Source of the DNA: Chondrus crispus
Taxonomy: Eukaryota; Rhodophyta; Florideophyceae; Gigartinales; Gigartinaceae
DNA: 64,000 nt
Assembly: GCF_000350225.1 (NCBI RefSeq)
Contig: NW_005178845.1
Span: 41,043 to 105,042 of the forward strand
Direction: 5' to 3'
The position numbers and the translations under genes are program-made. Of this stretch, positions 34,702 to 46,481 are shown in pieces; the stretch's first letter is position 1, and each line of letters starts with the position of its first letter. Under the pieces are notes generated by a model. The model saw only the letters and a list, made by a program, of their open reading frames with translations, searched no databases and was not told the DNA's origin.

Positions 34702-35337
34702 TCGCGGACAGTGCTGGCTGTACGGGTGTCAATCGTGTGAATGTCACACAAGTGTGCAAACTGGACACGTGTGACGTGGAGTGCAGTGTGAGCGTGGGCA
34801 AGGGAAAGTGAGGATGGCGTGTCGGGCAAGCCTGTTTAACACATCCGGCCCTTCACGACCGACATCCTCACGAAAGGGAGCGTGGGGGAGAATGTGCTGC
34901 TCTATTTCTTTTCAATCACATACTGGACAATGGGATGTGAAATGAGGTGTGTGTGTAGGAGTTGCATGAGGGCTGGATTGGCATCGATCTTCGTGAGGCC
35001 ATCCGCTGGGTAAGAAACAGCCCGAAAATTTGCGCATTAAAAAACTACTCTCTCGAATATATGAGACGGTTGAGCAGTTAGCAACCAGCAATGCGGCAAA
35101 AGTTTGAAGGTAGTCAAGGCGACTTTTCGTCAGCTTGGCTCAAGCGGGCGTTCCTTTTCTAATAAATAGAAACTTTTAAAGAAAATGCCTATTGAAGAGA
35201 GAACTGGAACAGGTTTACATTAATTATGCGGGAACTTGACAATTACATTGAATCCCTAATAACATCTTACCTTTCTCCAAACAAACCGACATTGTATACT
35301 TTAAAAGGGTTCTCACTCTGACCATAAAAGAATATTT

Positions 35338-35384
35338 AGATCTCGAACTACCTTTTCTATTAATAAAAAGGTAGTTCGAGATCT
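35338..35384. repeat. Perfect palindrome, 19-bp arms, 9-base loop
   Basis: AGATCTCGAACTACCTTTT is exactly reverse-complemented after CTATTAATA. It lies in AT-rich intergenic DNA. Confidence 0.95.
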
Positions 35385-36004
35385 GAAAACACTGATATGT
35401 AAGTGGTGAAATAGTTTCTTTTCGCTATCTTTAAAATCATTTCACCAAAAAAGAAAACATGAGAACATATATGAGGGTGAAATGGAGGTAGGTTGAGAAT
35501 CAAACGATTTGTATAGGTCTTCTATTCATTGCGTATATATTAACGCTGCATTTTCAATTATATTGAATATACCAAGGCAGAGATCTACACATGAAGGCAA
35601 CAATACATTTGGCTCACACGCCATCAGATAGGTAAAAATGTGACCAAAGCATGTTAACATAATAATGCTTCTATATTGATCCACACATTTTATGTTTCTT
35701 AAATCATCTGTAACAGTTCACTCTGCGACAAAAAGGCTTCAACACATTTGAGCATGGAGTAGAGGCCGATCTCGATGCATAGTGCTCCCTATTCTGATGG
35801 GAATTTTAAACCAACAATCAGGCGACTATTTCGATACAATGCTTCTCCTAATATTCATCTTGACAGTACTGCACAATATTTTCAATTAGCCACACCAAAT
35901 CACTCCCTTATGGATGAATCTGGTGGCAATATCGCGTCTGGGTGGTTCAATTAACATGAAAAAATTTTCATAGCTTGCTCAGCAAATTGTTCAACTGCAA
36001 CGAG

Positions 36005-36044
36005 TTGTTTCAAGAGATCGGTACTTGTTTCAAGAGATCGGTAC
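36005..36044. repeat. Exact 20-bp tandem duplication
   Basis: TTGTTTCAAGAGATCGGTAC occurs twice without spacer. Identity suggests a recent slippage event. Confidence 0.9.
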
Positions 36045-37299
36045 TGAAGGAATAACTGAATAGCCCGGCTCACTCCTGCAGGTTCTTTGGAATCTACAGT
36101 AAATATTGCTGCTGCTTCTGATTCGAATCTATTGTCAAGAAGGCAAGAGATGAGCACTGGTCCGAAAGAAGACCAACGGAAAATATCGAAAGAAAGCGAA
36201 TACTAATAATATCACTATCCGATCGCACGAACAAGGGAGTGTTACTGTATACAGACACAGAGAAGAGAGATTGGATGAAGATGTACACCAAACAACGCAT
36301 TGATCTTTCAGAAATGGACATAGCCTGCTTGCAAGTGCTCTAAAAAGGACAATTACAGCGCAGGAAAGGTCTGCACTCCTTTATTCCAGCACACGTTTTG
36401 AAGTTCCATCTTCTTATGCAGCGAAACCGAAGAAGTGTCCTGAAAATAAGCTAGCTGGACAAAATCGCAGAATCTGATTCCCGGAATCTCAAAAATCATC
36501 CATCTGTGATATGGACAACTAAGATGAAAATCCCCTGGCCAGAAGATATCACATAGCGAAAAACTCTGGAAATTCCATTATGTTGGAGGTGATGTAAGAC
36601 ACTGACATTTGAAGCGATATGTAATTGTAATGCTCCCTCATAGGGTATTTACTTGCAAGAGGGGCTTCAATATTCGAAAAACGGGAAAAGACGAGTTCTA
36701 ATTGTGTCCCAAAAACGAGTTTCGCCACAGCGCAAGAGTTGCAGTAGAGACGAATACAAGCAGACCGAGGCAATCGAGATGAAAAAATTAAGTGGACTAC
36801 TTGACAACACAAGGTAACAGAGTTGGATTGAACACAAGTATGTTTCGGTCTCTGTCATGCGTCTGTTTGGCCTAGAACATGGACTCACGTTTGTGAGGTA
36901 CTATGAACATACACTTAAGTTCAGTTGAAATATTTAATCAAAGCAATGCGGCCGAGGCGATCGAGGCATTTCTGTGATGAGGATATTAAAACTCGTGATT
37001 GGCCTTCCGGAGGTTGAAAGCAAGCGTTTTCCCCGAGTGAAGCTGGATGGGGTAAGAGAGGAGAAGTAAAAAAGTATCGATGAGGACAGTTGAGAACGGA
37101 GGAAGGGTTGTCAAGTTAGACGGGACATGAAATGGAAGAACTCGTTTTCCACCTCTAAATATTGACAATCACTATGGTGGATGTCTCATAAAATGTATGC
37201 ACAAGAAGCCCCAGTAGAACAAGGGAGTGAGGGATGGCGTGGAAGGTTAACGGGTAGATGATTGGGGGCAGAAAAGGGAAGACAGCCCACTATCAGATG

Positions 37300-39250
37300 C
37301 GAAATGTAAGAAAGAACTCACTTTATTATCATTGCAAAAGCTGCGATAGAGGAAAGGTTTCGACTTCCACTAAGCGTCATGAGGTGTGTGCGCGGTCTTT
37401 ATAAAAGAAGTAGGTTACGCATTCCAGACAATAGTTCTGCGGCTTATAGCACCTCCCAACTTGCTCATGTCGCGAGATGCGTGCTGATTTGTCATTTATC
37501 AACAGGGCGATTGTTGCATGCAAGAAGTTGGCAAATAGGGTGTGCTGTTGAAGACATATACGCCGTTGTGCTCGTAGGATCAAGAAAGTAACTGCAGGCT
37601 TTATATATCCAACGGAGGCTAAACATTCGTTGGCTGTTGGATGGGATCGAAGGGCCAGGAGACTGTCGAAAGTTTTCTGTTGGGAATACGGGTGGATGGC
37701 GAGGGGTGGTTGTTGATGAAAGGATCGTAATAAATAATCCATATATACTATTAAGATTTAACAGATCGAGAGAAAGTCCGTTTCGGCCAAAGGACACTGG
37801 AAATAAATAAAGGAGAGACCGAATAAACTGAAGGGTGGTGGACGGGGTGTGTGTGAACGGACGCAGGGAGATTGCGATTACAGTTGTAGGGTGCAGAGGA
37901 CGGGAAGGAAAGAAGATACAAGCGTCCAGAAGCTAGCTAGTACAGAAGAGAAGAAAGGTAGGCCGGCGGCGGGGCCGCAGATGGACAGACAATAATAGGG
38001 GAGGGACGTGGTTGTTGCTTAGAAGCTGTACAAGGTGCCTGAGGAGAGGCTGAACTTCGTTGTGTACAGTACAAGCTGGGGAAATGTTGAATTAAAGTGT
38101 GACGTGCCTTATATCAAAACGTGAAAATGATAGTATGATCTCGAGATGTGTACAGCCGATGGAAGCCCGTGTCCCACGCATTACAGTACGTGCGCCATAA
38201 AATGTTCCCGAAAATCCAAAACAGGCGCGTTGCACAGCATCACAGCACAGCATCACAGCACAGCAGGGCACAGACGGAGCCCCGATATGGGCGATACGAT
38301 TCCGCCTTGGGAGTCGAAACACATCACATCTCGCCGGCCTGCAGCCAGAACTGGTCGCCGCCCACTCTCCTTGTTGCCCCTCTGTCCGTCGATGGCCTCT
38401 CACCCTCTTCACATTCAACGTCTCTAGGCAACTGCCGTAAAAGCTTAACGCACCAGTTAAGCCGCCAGTGCACAGACGCAGCACTCTAATCTCTCATTTA
38501 AATCTCCCATGTCATCGTACTTTCCCACGCTACCCCGCCCTTCCCAAGCCACGCCTTCGCATCCCTCAACGCCTGATCCACCTCTCACCTCGATCTAAGT
38601 CACTACAGTTTCCCGCAATCCATTTTATCAAGCCAACTCCAAGGAAGTGGATGTGTGACCCCTCCCGCCCGCCCCCACCCCCCACCACCACCCCTCCTCC
38701 CAGAGTTGGACACCCACCCACCTTGAAGGTTCAGGCCCTGTCACCCTTTCCCAGCCTCCTTATCATACATTTTCAGCACCCCTAGCCACAAAAACCTTCT
38801 CTGCCCTCCCTGCTCTTCCTCAGCACATCCGAAACGTGCCCTCCGTACAGGCCACATGTATTCTCGCTTCCGCACACATCCCCCTTCCGCAATACACCTC
38901 CCATCAAGCTTCTCATCAGCCACGCCCACAACTTTCATCCTTCCCTGCCGTCCCATTTCTGACTTACCTGCGCTTTCTCCCATCGGTTTCTCATACCATG
39001 ATCACTTGCTTAAACTTGAAATGGTCGTGCATTGCCTTTCCAGCCTTGCTGCTCTGTTCATATCCAGTCGAAATCCATCCCACTGTCTCTGCGTCCCTCC
39101 CTCTGCGTCCCTCCCGTATCTATTTTGTCCCACAACAATCTCCACCCCAAGCCCCACAATGAAAATAACCAACAACTCCCTACCCCCATTCCTTCTGCCC
39201 CTCCCCTGACTGCATTCATCATTACTTCCTGCATCTGCTTGGCTTTGGCC
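37300..39250. other. Intergenic; pyrimidine-rich from about 38.5 kb
   Basis: 37.3-38.4 kb has no recognisable gene; a short CACAGCATCACAGCACAG-type array lies near 38235-38270. From about 38.5 to 39.6 kb the plus strand is strongly C/T-biased, with long C-runs at about 38665-38700. The bias creates open Pro/Ser-rich frames that I regard as artefacts. The tract leads into the zinc-finger gene and may be its upstream region. Confidence 0.5.
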
Positions 39251-39672
39251 CTGAAGTGGACCTCCGAAAAAGCACTAGACTTGGTAGTGGACTGACACAC
39301 ACGTACTTACACACAATCCAAACACACCACTGCAATTCTCAATCCCAATCTGATCCATCTCTTCAAGCATGCCAGCATAAATGTACCCAACCGGAATGCA
39401 ACCAGCGCTCCTTCCTCACTTTGTGGACTTTTCGCACACAAAGAGTACGAGTTCCCTTTCTCTTCCACACTTTGTGTCATCCATACGTGCCACACGACTG
39501 TTTGACGCGCACTGAAACTTTGCAGAACGCATCTCGCCTTCCTATCTTGACTGCATCTACTATTTCCCTTCTCAACCCCGGTTTTCTCTACTTTTTTTGG
39601 CACCTCTGTCCTTGTCTACACTCACACGTACACGCCGCATTTGTTTCGCGTGTTGGCACCGCAAACTTTGTC

Positions 39673-39679
39673 TATAAAA
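39673..39679 (+). promoter_or_regulatory. TATA box (TATAAAA) of the zinc-finger gene
   Basis: TATAAAA lies 3 bases before the ATG at 39682. If it is functional, transcription would start about 30 bases downstream, and translation would then begin at a later in-frame ATG (39844, in the context AAGATGG). Confidence 0.45.
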
Positions 39680-39681
39680 GA

Positions 39682-40525
39682 ATGATCGGGGGAAGCGCTG
39701 CTGCCGGAATTTCAAAAGGTCGCTCAGCAAAGGAACCTTCAACTCACTCCTCCCAGTCTCACGCTTCTCACAAATCCTCATTCTCTAAGTCTTCGCGTGC
39801 CTCAAGCTCAGCATCCAGCTCACCGTTAGACCGCATCGCAAAGATGGCTATTACAGACTCCTCTGGCAACCACAGGATGGCTATTCACACTCTTCTCAAT
39901 GATTCTAATAGGGACATGCAACACTCAAGGATGAATGGCTATAACTGTGAGCTATGCATGAAAAAGTTCGTCTACATTTCAAAGTATCCCCGCGATTTTT
40001 CGCCTTTGCCCCCCGCAGCGTTTTCGCCTTTGCCCCCCGCAGCGTTTTCGCCTTTGCCCTTGCGAATCACTTCTAACTTCCAAGATGATACCCTTTTGTT
40101 ACGTAGTTTCACTCAGCGTGCCGACGTGAGAAAGCACAAGAAAACTGTCCACGAGAAGGCACGAGACTTTCATTGCCAGGAATGCAAGCTCTCTTTTGGG
40201 GAGGTAGGTTTGGCAATACGAGTTCCTCTGTTGTCACAGTCACTTTTTTCATGGCAGCTGTTTTTCTAACGTATCATCTAACATGTTCTGTCTCTTGCAG
40301 AAGGGAAACCTGAACAAGCATGTACGAAGCATCCATCGCCGTGAACGCAATTTCTTCTGCGACCAGTGCGAGGCAACCTTTCCATTTCGAAACGGACTGA
40401 AAGAGCATCAGCGCATGAAGCACACCGACGATCGCCCGTACGAATGCAAAAGATGTACCTCCACGTTCAAGAAGAAGAGCCATTTGCACAGACACGTGAG
40501 CGTGATTCACAAAGTGAATGCATAG
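39682..40525 (+). CDS. Four-finger C2H2 zinc-finger protein, three exons
   Basis: Probably a nuclear DNA-binding protein. Inferred exons: 39682-39965, 40107-40203, 40301-40525 (201 codons plus stop; 147 codons if the ATG at 39844 is used). The N-terminal part is Ser/Lys-rich and probably disordered (KSSFSKSSRASSSASSSP). Four tandem C-x2-C…H-x4-H fingers follow, beginning YNCELCMKN, FHCQECKLSFGE, FFCDQCEATF and YECKRCTSTF, with the linkers EKARD, RRERN and DDRP. Finger 1 is completed only by removing intron 1, and finger 2 only by removing intron 2; both reconstructions give the canonical spacing. A longer open frame runs upstream to 39256 but crosses the TATA box. This is the most convincing intact host gene of the window. 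Confidence 0.85.
39966..40106 (+). other. Intron 1 of the zinc-finger gene (inferred), 141 bp
   Basis: GTTCGT…ACGTAG. Removing it joins CMKN to FTQRADVRKH and restores the C-x2-C-x3-F-x5-V-x2-H finger. It is 141 bp, divisible by three and without stops, so the unspliced frame stays open. It contains a 24-bp unit repeated twice plus a partial third (encoding FSPLPPAA if read). The donor is not consensus-like, so the exact boundary is inferred from the finger spacing. Confidence 0.65.
40204..40300 (+). other. Intron 2 of the zinc-finger gene, 97 bp
   Basis: GTAGGT donor, TCTCTTGCAG acceptor with a pyrimidine tract, and two CTAAC branch-like sites at 40266-40270 and near 40279. It contains an in-frame stop. 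Splicing joins SFGE to KGNLNKH within finger 2, phase 0. Confidence 0.9.
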
Positions 40526-40529
40526 GTTT

Positions 40530-42290
40530 TGGTTTGGGTTCCCCAGTCATTGCAATTTATGACAGTAGGTACTGTAGCCATTAACTTTTAACCCAGGTGG
40601 CAAAGAAAAGAAAGGGCTCATGACGGTTGTCAAAGCTTGTCAAACACAATGCGAACTGAGGCATGTTTTCAGTTCGTATTATCTTTTAGCTCGCGTGAGC
40701 GCTAGGGAAGACATGTCTCCGAGTAGCTGGAATAGTTGCCGTAAACAACCGAACCTTGGTCGAGGGAAATTGATTCATATGATGGCGCAGAGAATTGTAC
40801 TACATATGGCGCGGAAATTTGCTGTTATAGCAGCAATGCAATTTTGAAAACAGGTGGGATGTGTGCTGCCCTACACGGAGCAACTTCAGTCACGCGACAT
40901 TTTCTATAGACGAGAGATACATGGGCCAAGTCATACTGGGACAGTCTGAACTGTGGACGTGAGGAAGAGCGAAGTGGATACAGTATACATCAGTAGATGA
41001 GGCGAGATATGTGGAACACAGGTGTGATCTAGTGCTTTGCTATATGTCAGCAGGGTAAGCACATGCCTTAAACGCAATTCGGTGAGTTTAGGTCATAACT
41101 TGGGGTGGCAGTGGAAACATTGGTGGCTATTTACTGCAGTTGTATCCAGTGAGGATCATTGTTTTATACGGATGGGGCAAGAGCATGCGACTGCAATGTG
41201 ATGCACTTCTTATCTTGAAGGTTTTTGCGACACTACAATGCGGCGGGCTCGGATCTTGTAGTACTAGTGCATGGTGATCAGCGGCTTTGAATGGTCAGCT
41301 TGGTGTGCAACAAGGATGTGCCATGGTGGCATTGAGAGGAGAAGCATGCGGCCACAACAACAGCAAGATAAAACTGACAAATCCGTCTTTGAAGGCTGTT
41401 CTAAAACTTCGGGCGTTTTTTTTTCTTTTCCGTGATGCAAAGTTGTACAGCACATCCCTATCTGAATGCCGGCGGGGAGGTTCAGCTGAAATCGCTGGTT
41501 CTAGAAAGCTGCGGGCCTTTCCGGACGACGACCGTGAGCAAATGGGTGTGTGAGGTGAGCCGATGCAAGCTCCCGCGCCAATGCTAAAGTTTTAAATAGA
41601 AGAGGGGTTTATTACCGTCTGTGATTTCATGGTTGGAAACCCTCATTGGGCAACTGCGGATCCCACACATGCGCCCCTTAAGATGGGATGGTGTGGACGC
41701 CTGCCTCCTGAGGCGTCTAAAAGATGAAAGGGATCCCTCTGATACCTCTCTCAAAATTACTTCTATCATAGCAACGGAGCCGATAGGAGATGAAAAAGAA
41801 AATGTGCATCATGCATAGCAGCAAGGACAAAACCGCAGCCGGACGCATACAGCAGGCATGAATCCAAGCCAAGAGTTGAGAAACAAAATCGAAACGAATC
41901 AAAACTCCGTACGCCAGTGCTATTCCCATGTTTGGCGCAATCGAACCATTCCCTGCCACGTGTTTCTCCTTGTCCTATACGTCCGCCCAAGTTACTCATA
42001 AAGTACAAGACTGTAGTGTACTGAGTATTTCGTACATACGGTAGTCATACACATACACTGTATGATTTGTTTCATACTGTCAACAATTCTGCATGTAGTA
42101 GGGTAACTACGTACAGTACCTCAAGTATTGCAGTTGCGTGAAAGCACTTTGAGTTTGGCAAATATCAGTAGAAAAGTAAACTAAATGTGCAAATAATACA
42201 GCAACGCAGATTATAGCACAAGTTGTGCATCATATCTTCAATTGCGAGTCCACTTTCAAAAACGGGAAAGCCCGCCTTTTTGTGAGATAT
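40530..42290. other. Intergenic, no recognisable gene
   Basis: Only frames of 60-88 codons without domains. Short TACAGTA/TACTGTA words are frequent. Several small inverted repeats lie near 41.7 and 42.05 kb. Confidence 0.5.
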
Positions 42291-42323
42291 GCCTCGCAGT
42301 TTCAGTCTACTCAACCTAAACAC

Positions 42324-42330
42324 TATAAAA
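42324..42330 (+). promoter_or_regulatory. TATA box (TATAAAA) of the PIF-like transposase
   Basis: TATAAAA 83 bp upstream of the inferred ATG at 42413, a normal distance, suggesting that the element's own promoter is preserved. Confidence 0.5.
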
Positions 42331-42412
42331 TGGAACTACTGCGCAGTTGATATAGAAAAACCACTTCTTGCAGCTGCTCCTCATTTCTCCCACTCCTTTT
42401 ACAATTTCAAAA

Positions 42413-43655
42413 ATGAATCCCTCCCGCACTGTTCAGGCTCTTTCGGACATCACCAACCGACACGTCAATGAAGTCGTCGATCACATTGATGACGACGTGA
42501 TCGCCAGCGATGATGAGAACGACTCCAATTGTTCAATGTATGACACGTTTTACAATGACAGAGGTTCTCAATCTATTAAGGCAATGTGTAATTTTGATTC
42601 CTCTCAATTCTTCGAACTATGGGTTATGATTGAAGACTACGTGTCAAAGAATTGGGATGTTGGCAGAGGTAAAAGAACACAGTACAAGGCCCAGGATGTT
42701 CTCTTTATGACACTTACTGTACTCAAGCATGGTCAGCAATGGAACTTTACAGCTCGTCTATTTTCTGTTAAATGTTCTACTTTCGAACGTGTAATAACTG
42801 GATTTTTACGTATGATATCAGAATACATGTATGATATATGTGTGGCACGCGTCGAAGAAAAATGGACAATGGCCAAGTGTCGTCTAGAGGACCGGGTGTT
42901 TTCGAATTTTGAATACGCGAGATATGCTGTCGACGTCACTTTTCAGAAGAGCATTCGTCCAAGTGGAAATATATCAGAAGGGAAGCGATACTTCTCCGGT
43001 AAGCATAAGCTGTATGGGTACAAAGTGGAATTCTCGGTACTGCCTACTGGTCTCGCTATTGGGTGCACGGAGCACTATCCGGGCTCCGTGTCGGATCTGT
43101 AGAGATTTCGTCGTAATATACCCTTTCATGAGGAGGCATCTAAAAAGGGACGTGATTTGCAGTTTACGGATGAGGGACGATTGAGCGAATTATGGATGAC
43201 TACTGGGCCATACTGGCGGACAAGGGATATCAAGGTGCAGCCGAAGATCTACGTGTAGCGCACCCGGTGTGAACCCCGCACGACGTTCAACGCTGTCACT
43301 GGAAGACGTGGACTACAATCGCCAAGTATCTTCTAATCGCGTCATAGTAGAAAACTACTTTGGTAGAATGTGCAGTTTATGGACTGTACTTTCTCACAAG
43401 TGGCGCTGGGGAGAGGGATTGTACGAGCACGTGTTCAAAGCCTGCCTGGCGTTGATCAATCTGAGTGTCAGGGCCCGCCCTCTCCGCTTCGAGGACGGGC
43501 AGCACAGCACTGGTGTACGGAATCGCCTACGGGCCATATCAACTAGTCAGATGCGAAAGAGGCGCCGTGTACACGTTGAAAACACAGAAAATCGCCGCGT
43601 TCGCATGTCTAGTGGCACGCGTCGTGCACTGTTTGATGACAGTGACACGGAGTAG
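42413..43655 (+). pseudogene. PIF/Harbinger-like (DDE_4) transposase, frameshifted
   Basis: The ATG at 42413 opens a frame with an acidic N-terminal region, a helical domain (KAQDVLFMTLTVLKHGQQWN) and the first catalytic block AVDVTFQKS, then GKHKLYGYKVEFSVLP and CTEHYPGSVSDL, ending at a TAG (43102). Sequence continues with the second block WAILADKGYQGAAEDLR in another frame (about 43200-43255). It then reads LSLEDVDYNRQVSSNRVIVE and NYFGRMCSLW, the Glu block, in a third frame (43269-43655), ending in a basic, acidic-tipped tail. Blocks and spacing are complete: the copy is nearly whole and broken by only one stop and about two shifts, so it is younger than the relic at 30 kb. When intact the protein would cut and paste element DNA in the nucleus. 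Confidence 0.9.
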
Positions 43656-43739
43656 GGAGGTGTTACGTGCGCATCTCCTTCCATTTACGTGGTTTTTTGA
43701 GTACTGTACGGGTAATGCATTGTGTTCTCTTTGATTTTA

Positions 43740-45190
43740 ATCAGTAAATGCGGTGAAGGTGCTGTACTGCGCATTTCATAGTGAATTACGATTTTACTGT
43801 GTATATATGAATTTGGTGCGCGCAAACTGGTTTTCTGCTGTACGTGCGCATCTACTGACAGATACTATTATTTTTATTTGTTTTTGCGCATTTCATCATC
43901 ACTCGCGGTTGGGCTCTAGTGGTTCGGTACAATATCAGTGACAGTTGGGCATATAATTTCACAAAAATACATACTTAAACAAACGGTTTTCAGGGTCTTG
44001 GGCATCCCTTCGTCACCGTTCCGCAAATGACAATCCGCGCCAAAGATTCCCCCGTCTTACCGAAAGCGCAACCCCTTCCCGCCAAACAAATCCCACCCAC
44101 CAGAGCGGGCTTTCTCTGGTTTCAATTCCGCGACACTTTTGATCTCATGATATGCGTGAAGCACAAAAACTGAAATTGGGCGGCGATCAAGTGTCTTGAG
44201 TTGTGCTCTGTAGCATGCACCGCCATGGCAGATGATCGTCTTCGAGACGAAAGTTTCGAACGCTTTGCATCTTCTCATGCCATCTGGCAGTCTTTAGAGG
44301 ACAAACAAGGGCTTCCTAACAGAAAAATTCGAACGGCTGTCCAAAAGTAGATATATAAAGTGCTCCAGAGTCGCAACCTCAACACGCAAGCGATATTTTT
44401 AGTGCGTGTTTCGTCTGGCCGCCCATTCTCAGAAGCTCCGGGGTAATAACTGAATTTTTGCAGACGCGGTGTGCCACTTTTTCCATAACAACACACCGTT
44501 TACAAAGCAAGGCGTGATAGATTTGGTTGAGGGTTATATTAACCTGTTACCAACATTGTAGCAATGGCACATCATATCGAGACAATCGGCCATGCAAATG
44601 TTAGGTGTATAGTATAGTGGCGGTCGTCAGGTAGGGGCCATCTAGGGGAAGGGGTGATAACTAGTGAGGGGTGTTTCGCTGTGGATTGGTACGGTGGAAA
44701 AGCAGAGGGGAAGTACGTCGGCCGACTTCAAAATCATGACTTTCTGGTCAAGGTGCGGACCTGGAATGGGACCAGCACTGGAAGGTGTTGTGAACGAACA
44801 CACCAAACAGGGGGAACCCGAGCCTAGAGACTGGTGTCAGAAACGGGCGGAGCCCCGAAGAGCGTAAACTCCTGGATGGAATGAGAGGGACAGATGTCAG
44901 TACCGCTAATGGCTAGAGGCTTGTTGTAGCACGCCACCCGAAAATGGTCAAAAAATAGGAAGAGATAAATGGGTCGTGCGAAAGTTATATGCACTATGCA
45001 ATGAACTGTACTATGCTATTACTACTGTACCTTGTCATATACAACATCTGGGCTGTAATGCATACAGTAGCTCGTCCGCCTATAATGACCATGTGTAGTT
45101 CGTCCATCTGTAAGGCACACGTGTAGTCCGTCCGCCTGTGACGAACCCGCAGCGTGGGGTACTGTACAAATTACAAATCTTGGCGGTGAT
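43740..45190. other. Intergenic, no recognisable gene
   Basis: Short frames only. Contains the 28-bp tandem repeat at 45067-45143. Terminal inverted repeats of the neighbouring PIF-like element were looked for here and in 42.0-42.3 kb, but none could be matched by eye. Confidence 0.5.
45067..45143. repeat. 28-bp tandem repeat, about 2.7 copies
   Basis: GTAG(C/T)(T/C)CGTCC(G/A)(C/T)CT starts at 45067, 45095 and 45123. Copies are diverged. Confidence 0.75.
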
Positions 45191-45195
45191 ACTAC

Positions 45196-45801
45196 ATGGT
45201 GGACTATTTCATGCATCCCAATAGTCAAGCATATCACTCTGTTAGGCAAACGGAGGACAAGTGGGTTGAGGATATTAAACCCGATGCTGTTTCGGACCAC
45301 ATGATTCGATTGCAAGCAGCGATGGATAGCTACAACATTCGGGGTCCAAATTTTGTAACCCAAACGGACCATCCTGGATCATCTTTTGACAAGACGGTCG
45401 GCAGAGCCCTTCGCGAAGGCGTTGCATCGAAGGGGGCGCTGCTATTCCGAAGACGATTCGAACAAATGGTGACCTGAACCGTGTGACGATAAGGCCTGTG
45501 ATGTCGGCAAGTGGGCCTGCCTACAGCCTGTCGCCGTTTTTCGGGGTAGACACGAACATTATTGCAAGGTTAATGGCACACAGCACATTTTTCACTGCGT
45601 TTCCATGGGTTGTTATCTACATTATAGAGAATGCCAAAGAGCTGACACCCCAATTCTACACGAATGGATGAAGCGTTTTATTCGTGATACGAAACGCCAT
45701 CCTACTAACAACCAGGATTTGCTGCTAACCCTTGATGGTTGCAGCGCTCATGTGTAATTCTGTAAGCTCAATCTGCGTCTTAAAAATCTCATTATCGTCA
45801 T
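45196..45801 (+). pseudogene. pogo/Tigger-like (DDE_1) transposase relic, cut by an LTR
   Basis: The frame 45196-45477 holds an N-terminal catalytic-domain part with FVTQTDHPGSSF at the first Asp position. 45483-45671 reads IRPVMSASGPAYSLSPFFGV, and the next frame WMKRFIRDTKRHPTNNQDLL, then LLTLDGCSAHV, the second Asp block of DDE_1 transposases. The reading ends exactly where the LTR at 45802 begins, so the LTR inserted into or beside this older element. It is a different subfamily from the relic at 18.7 kb. Confidence 0.7.
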
Positions 45802-46481
45802 TGTAGCATAAATACGCACAACGGCGGAGGGGTGTATGCACAGTCCTTGCAAGGCCCTGTCGAACGGAAGAGTGGAAGCACAACCAGCTAACGAAACTGA
45901 GAAGCGGGCCCAGGTAGCGTTGTGGTAGTGAGGGGTCGGAGGAGGACGCCCGCACGCGCGAGCCGATCTACGCCTCGAAGCCCCGGAGCAGTACTGCGTG
46001 ACAATCCAATACTGACAGGCGGAGGCGGATCTAGGCTCGCTCGTTTGCTCGGACTTCCTCCACCCGCGCGCGATCTCGCTCTAAAGTAACTACGCCGAAG
46101 TACATTTGAATAAGCGGGCAGGACTAAGATGGAGGGTCCTTGACACCGGCGTGCTTGTCGCTTCCCTCCGCCGTCGGTCCGCTCATATTTAATGTACATA
46201 CCAATCTATCATAACGCTACAGTACTAGAGTACTGTAGTGAACTACTGTAGTGCGGGTCGGCCTGCAGTGTAACGCTGTCAACCGTCGGGCCAGACAGCA
46301 CACGTGTGTTTCGCATATGGTACACGTGGGAAGGCACACTTGATACACGTGTATGACACGTGTATATTCGTGTGTCTCTCTACACGCAGATGCGTGTGTT
46401 ACCGCTGTAGAGCCTTGGGCTCTACAGTAGCGGATCCCATCCTGATCTAAGCTAAATTAAATCCCCGAGGGGGTTATACTA
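45802..46481 (+). repeat. LTR copy A of the CACGTG-hairpin family
   Basis: Begins TGTAGCATAAA and ends near GGGGGTTATACTAT. It aligns along its whole length with 57817-58501, and its right part with 53760-54200 in reverse. Shared parts in order: GGGGTGTATGCACAG, a GAGGACGCC region, GGCGGAGGCGGA, a hairpin then AATAAGCGGG (46109), a TATTTAATG-like box (about 46188), hairpins 46217-46238 and 46405-46427, ACACGTGT words, and GATC repeats. It is followed directly by an ORF start. Identity to B looks like roughly 65-70 percent by eye. Confidence 0.8.

Larger units (their letters stand above)
34800..37300. other. AT-rich stretch without a recognisable gene
   Basis: This is the most AT-rich part of the window. 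It contains a 19-bp-arm palindrome (35338-35384) and a 20-bp exact duplication of TTGTTTCAAGAGATCGGTAC at 36005-36044. Frames at 35.95-36.9 kb on both strands are short; plus-strand text around 36.3-36.8 kb is mildly protein-like but interrupted by many stops. Confidence 0.45.

Noticed and set aside
39256-39681. Upstream extension of the zinc-finger ORF
   Set aside because: Lies in the pyrimidine-biased tract and crosses a TATAAAA box; Ser/Pro/His/Cys text without structure. Treated as upstream region.
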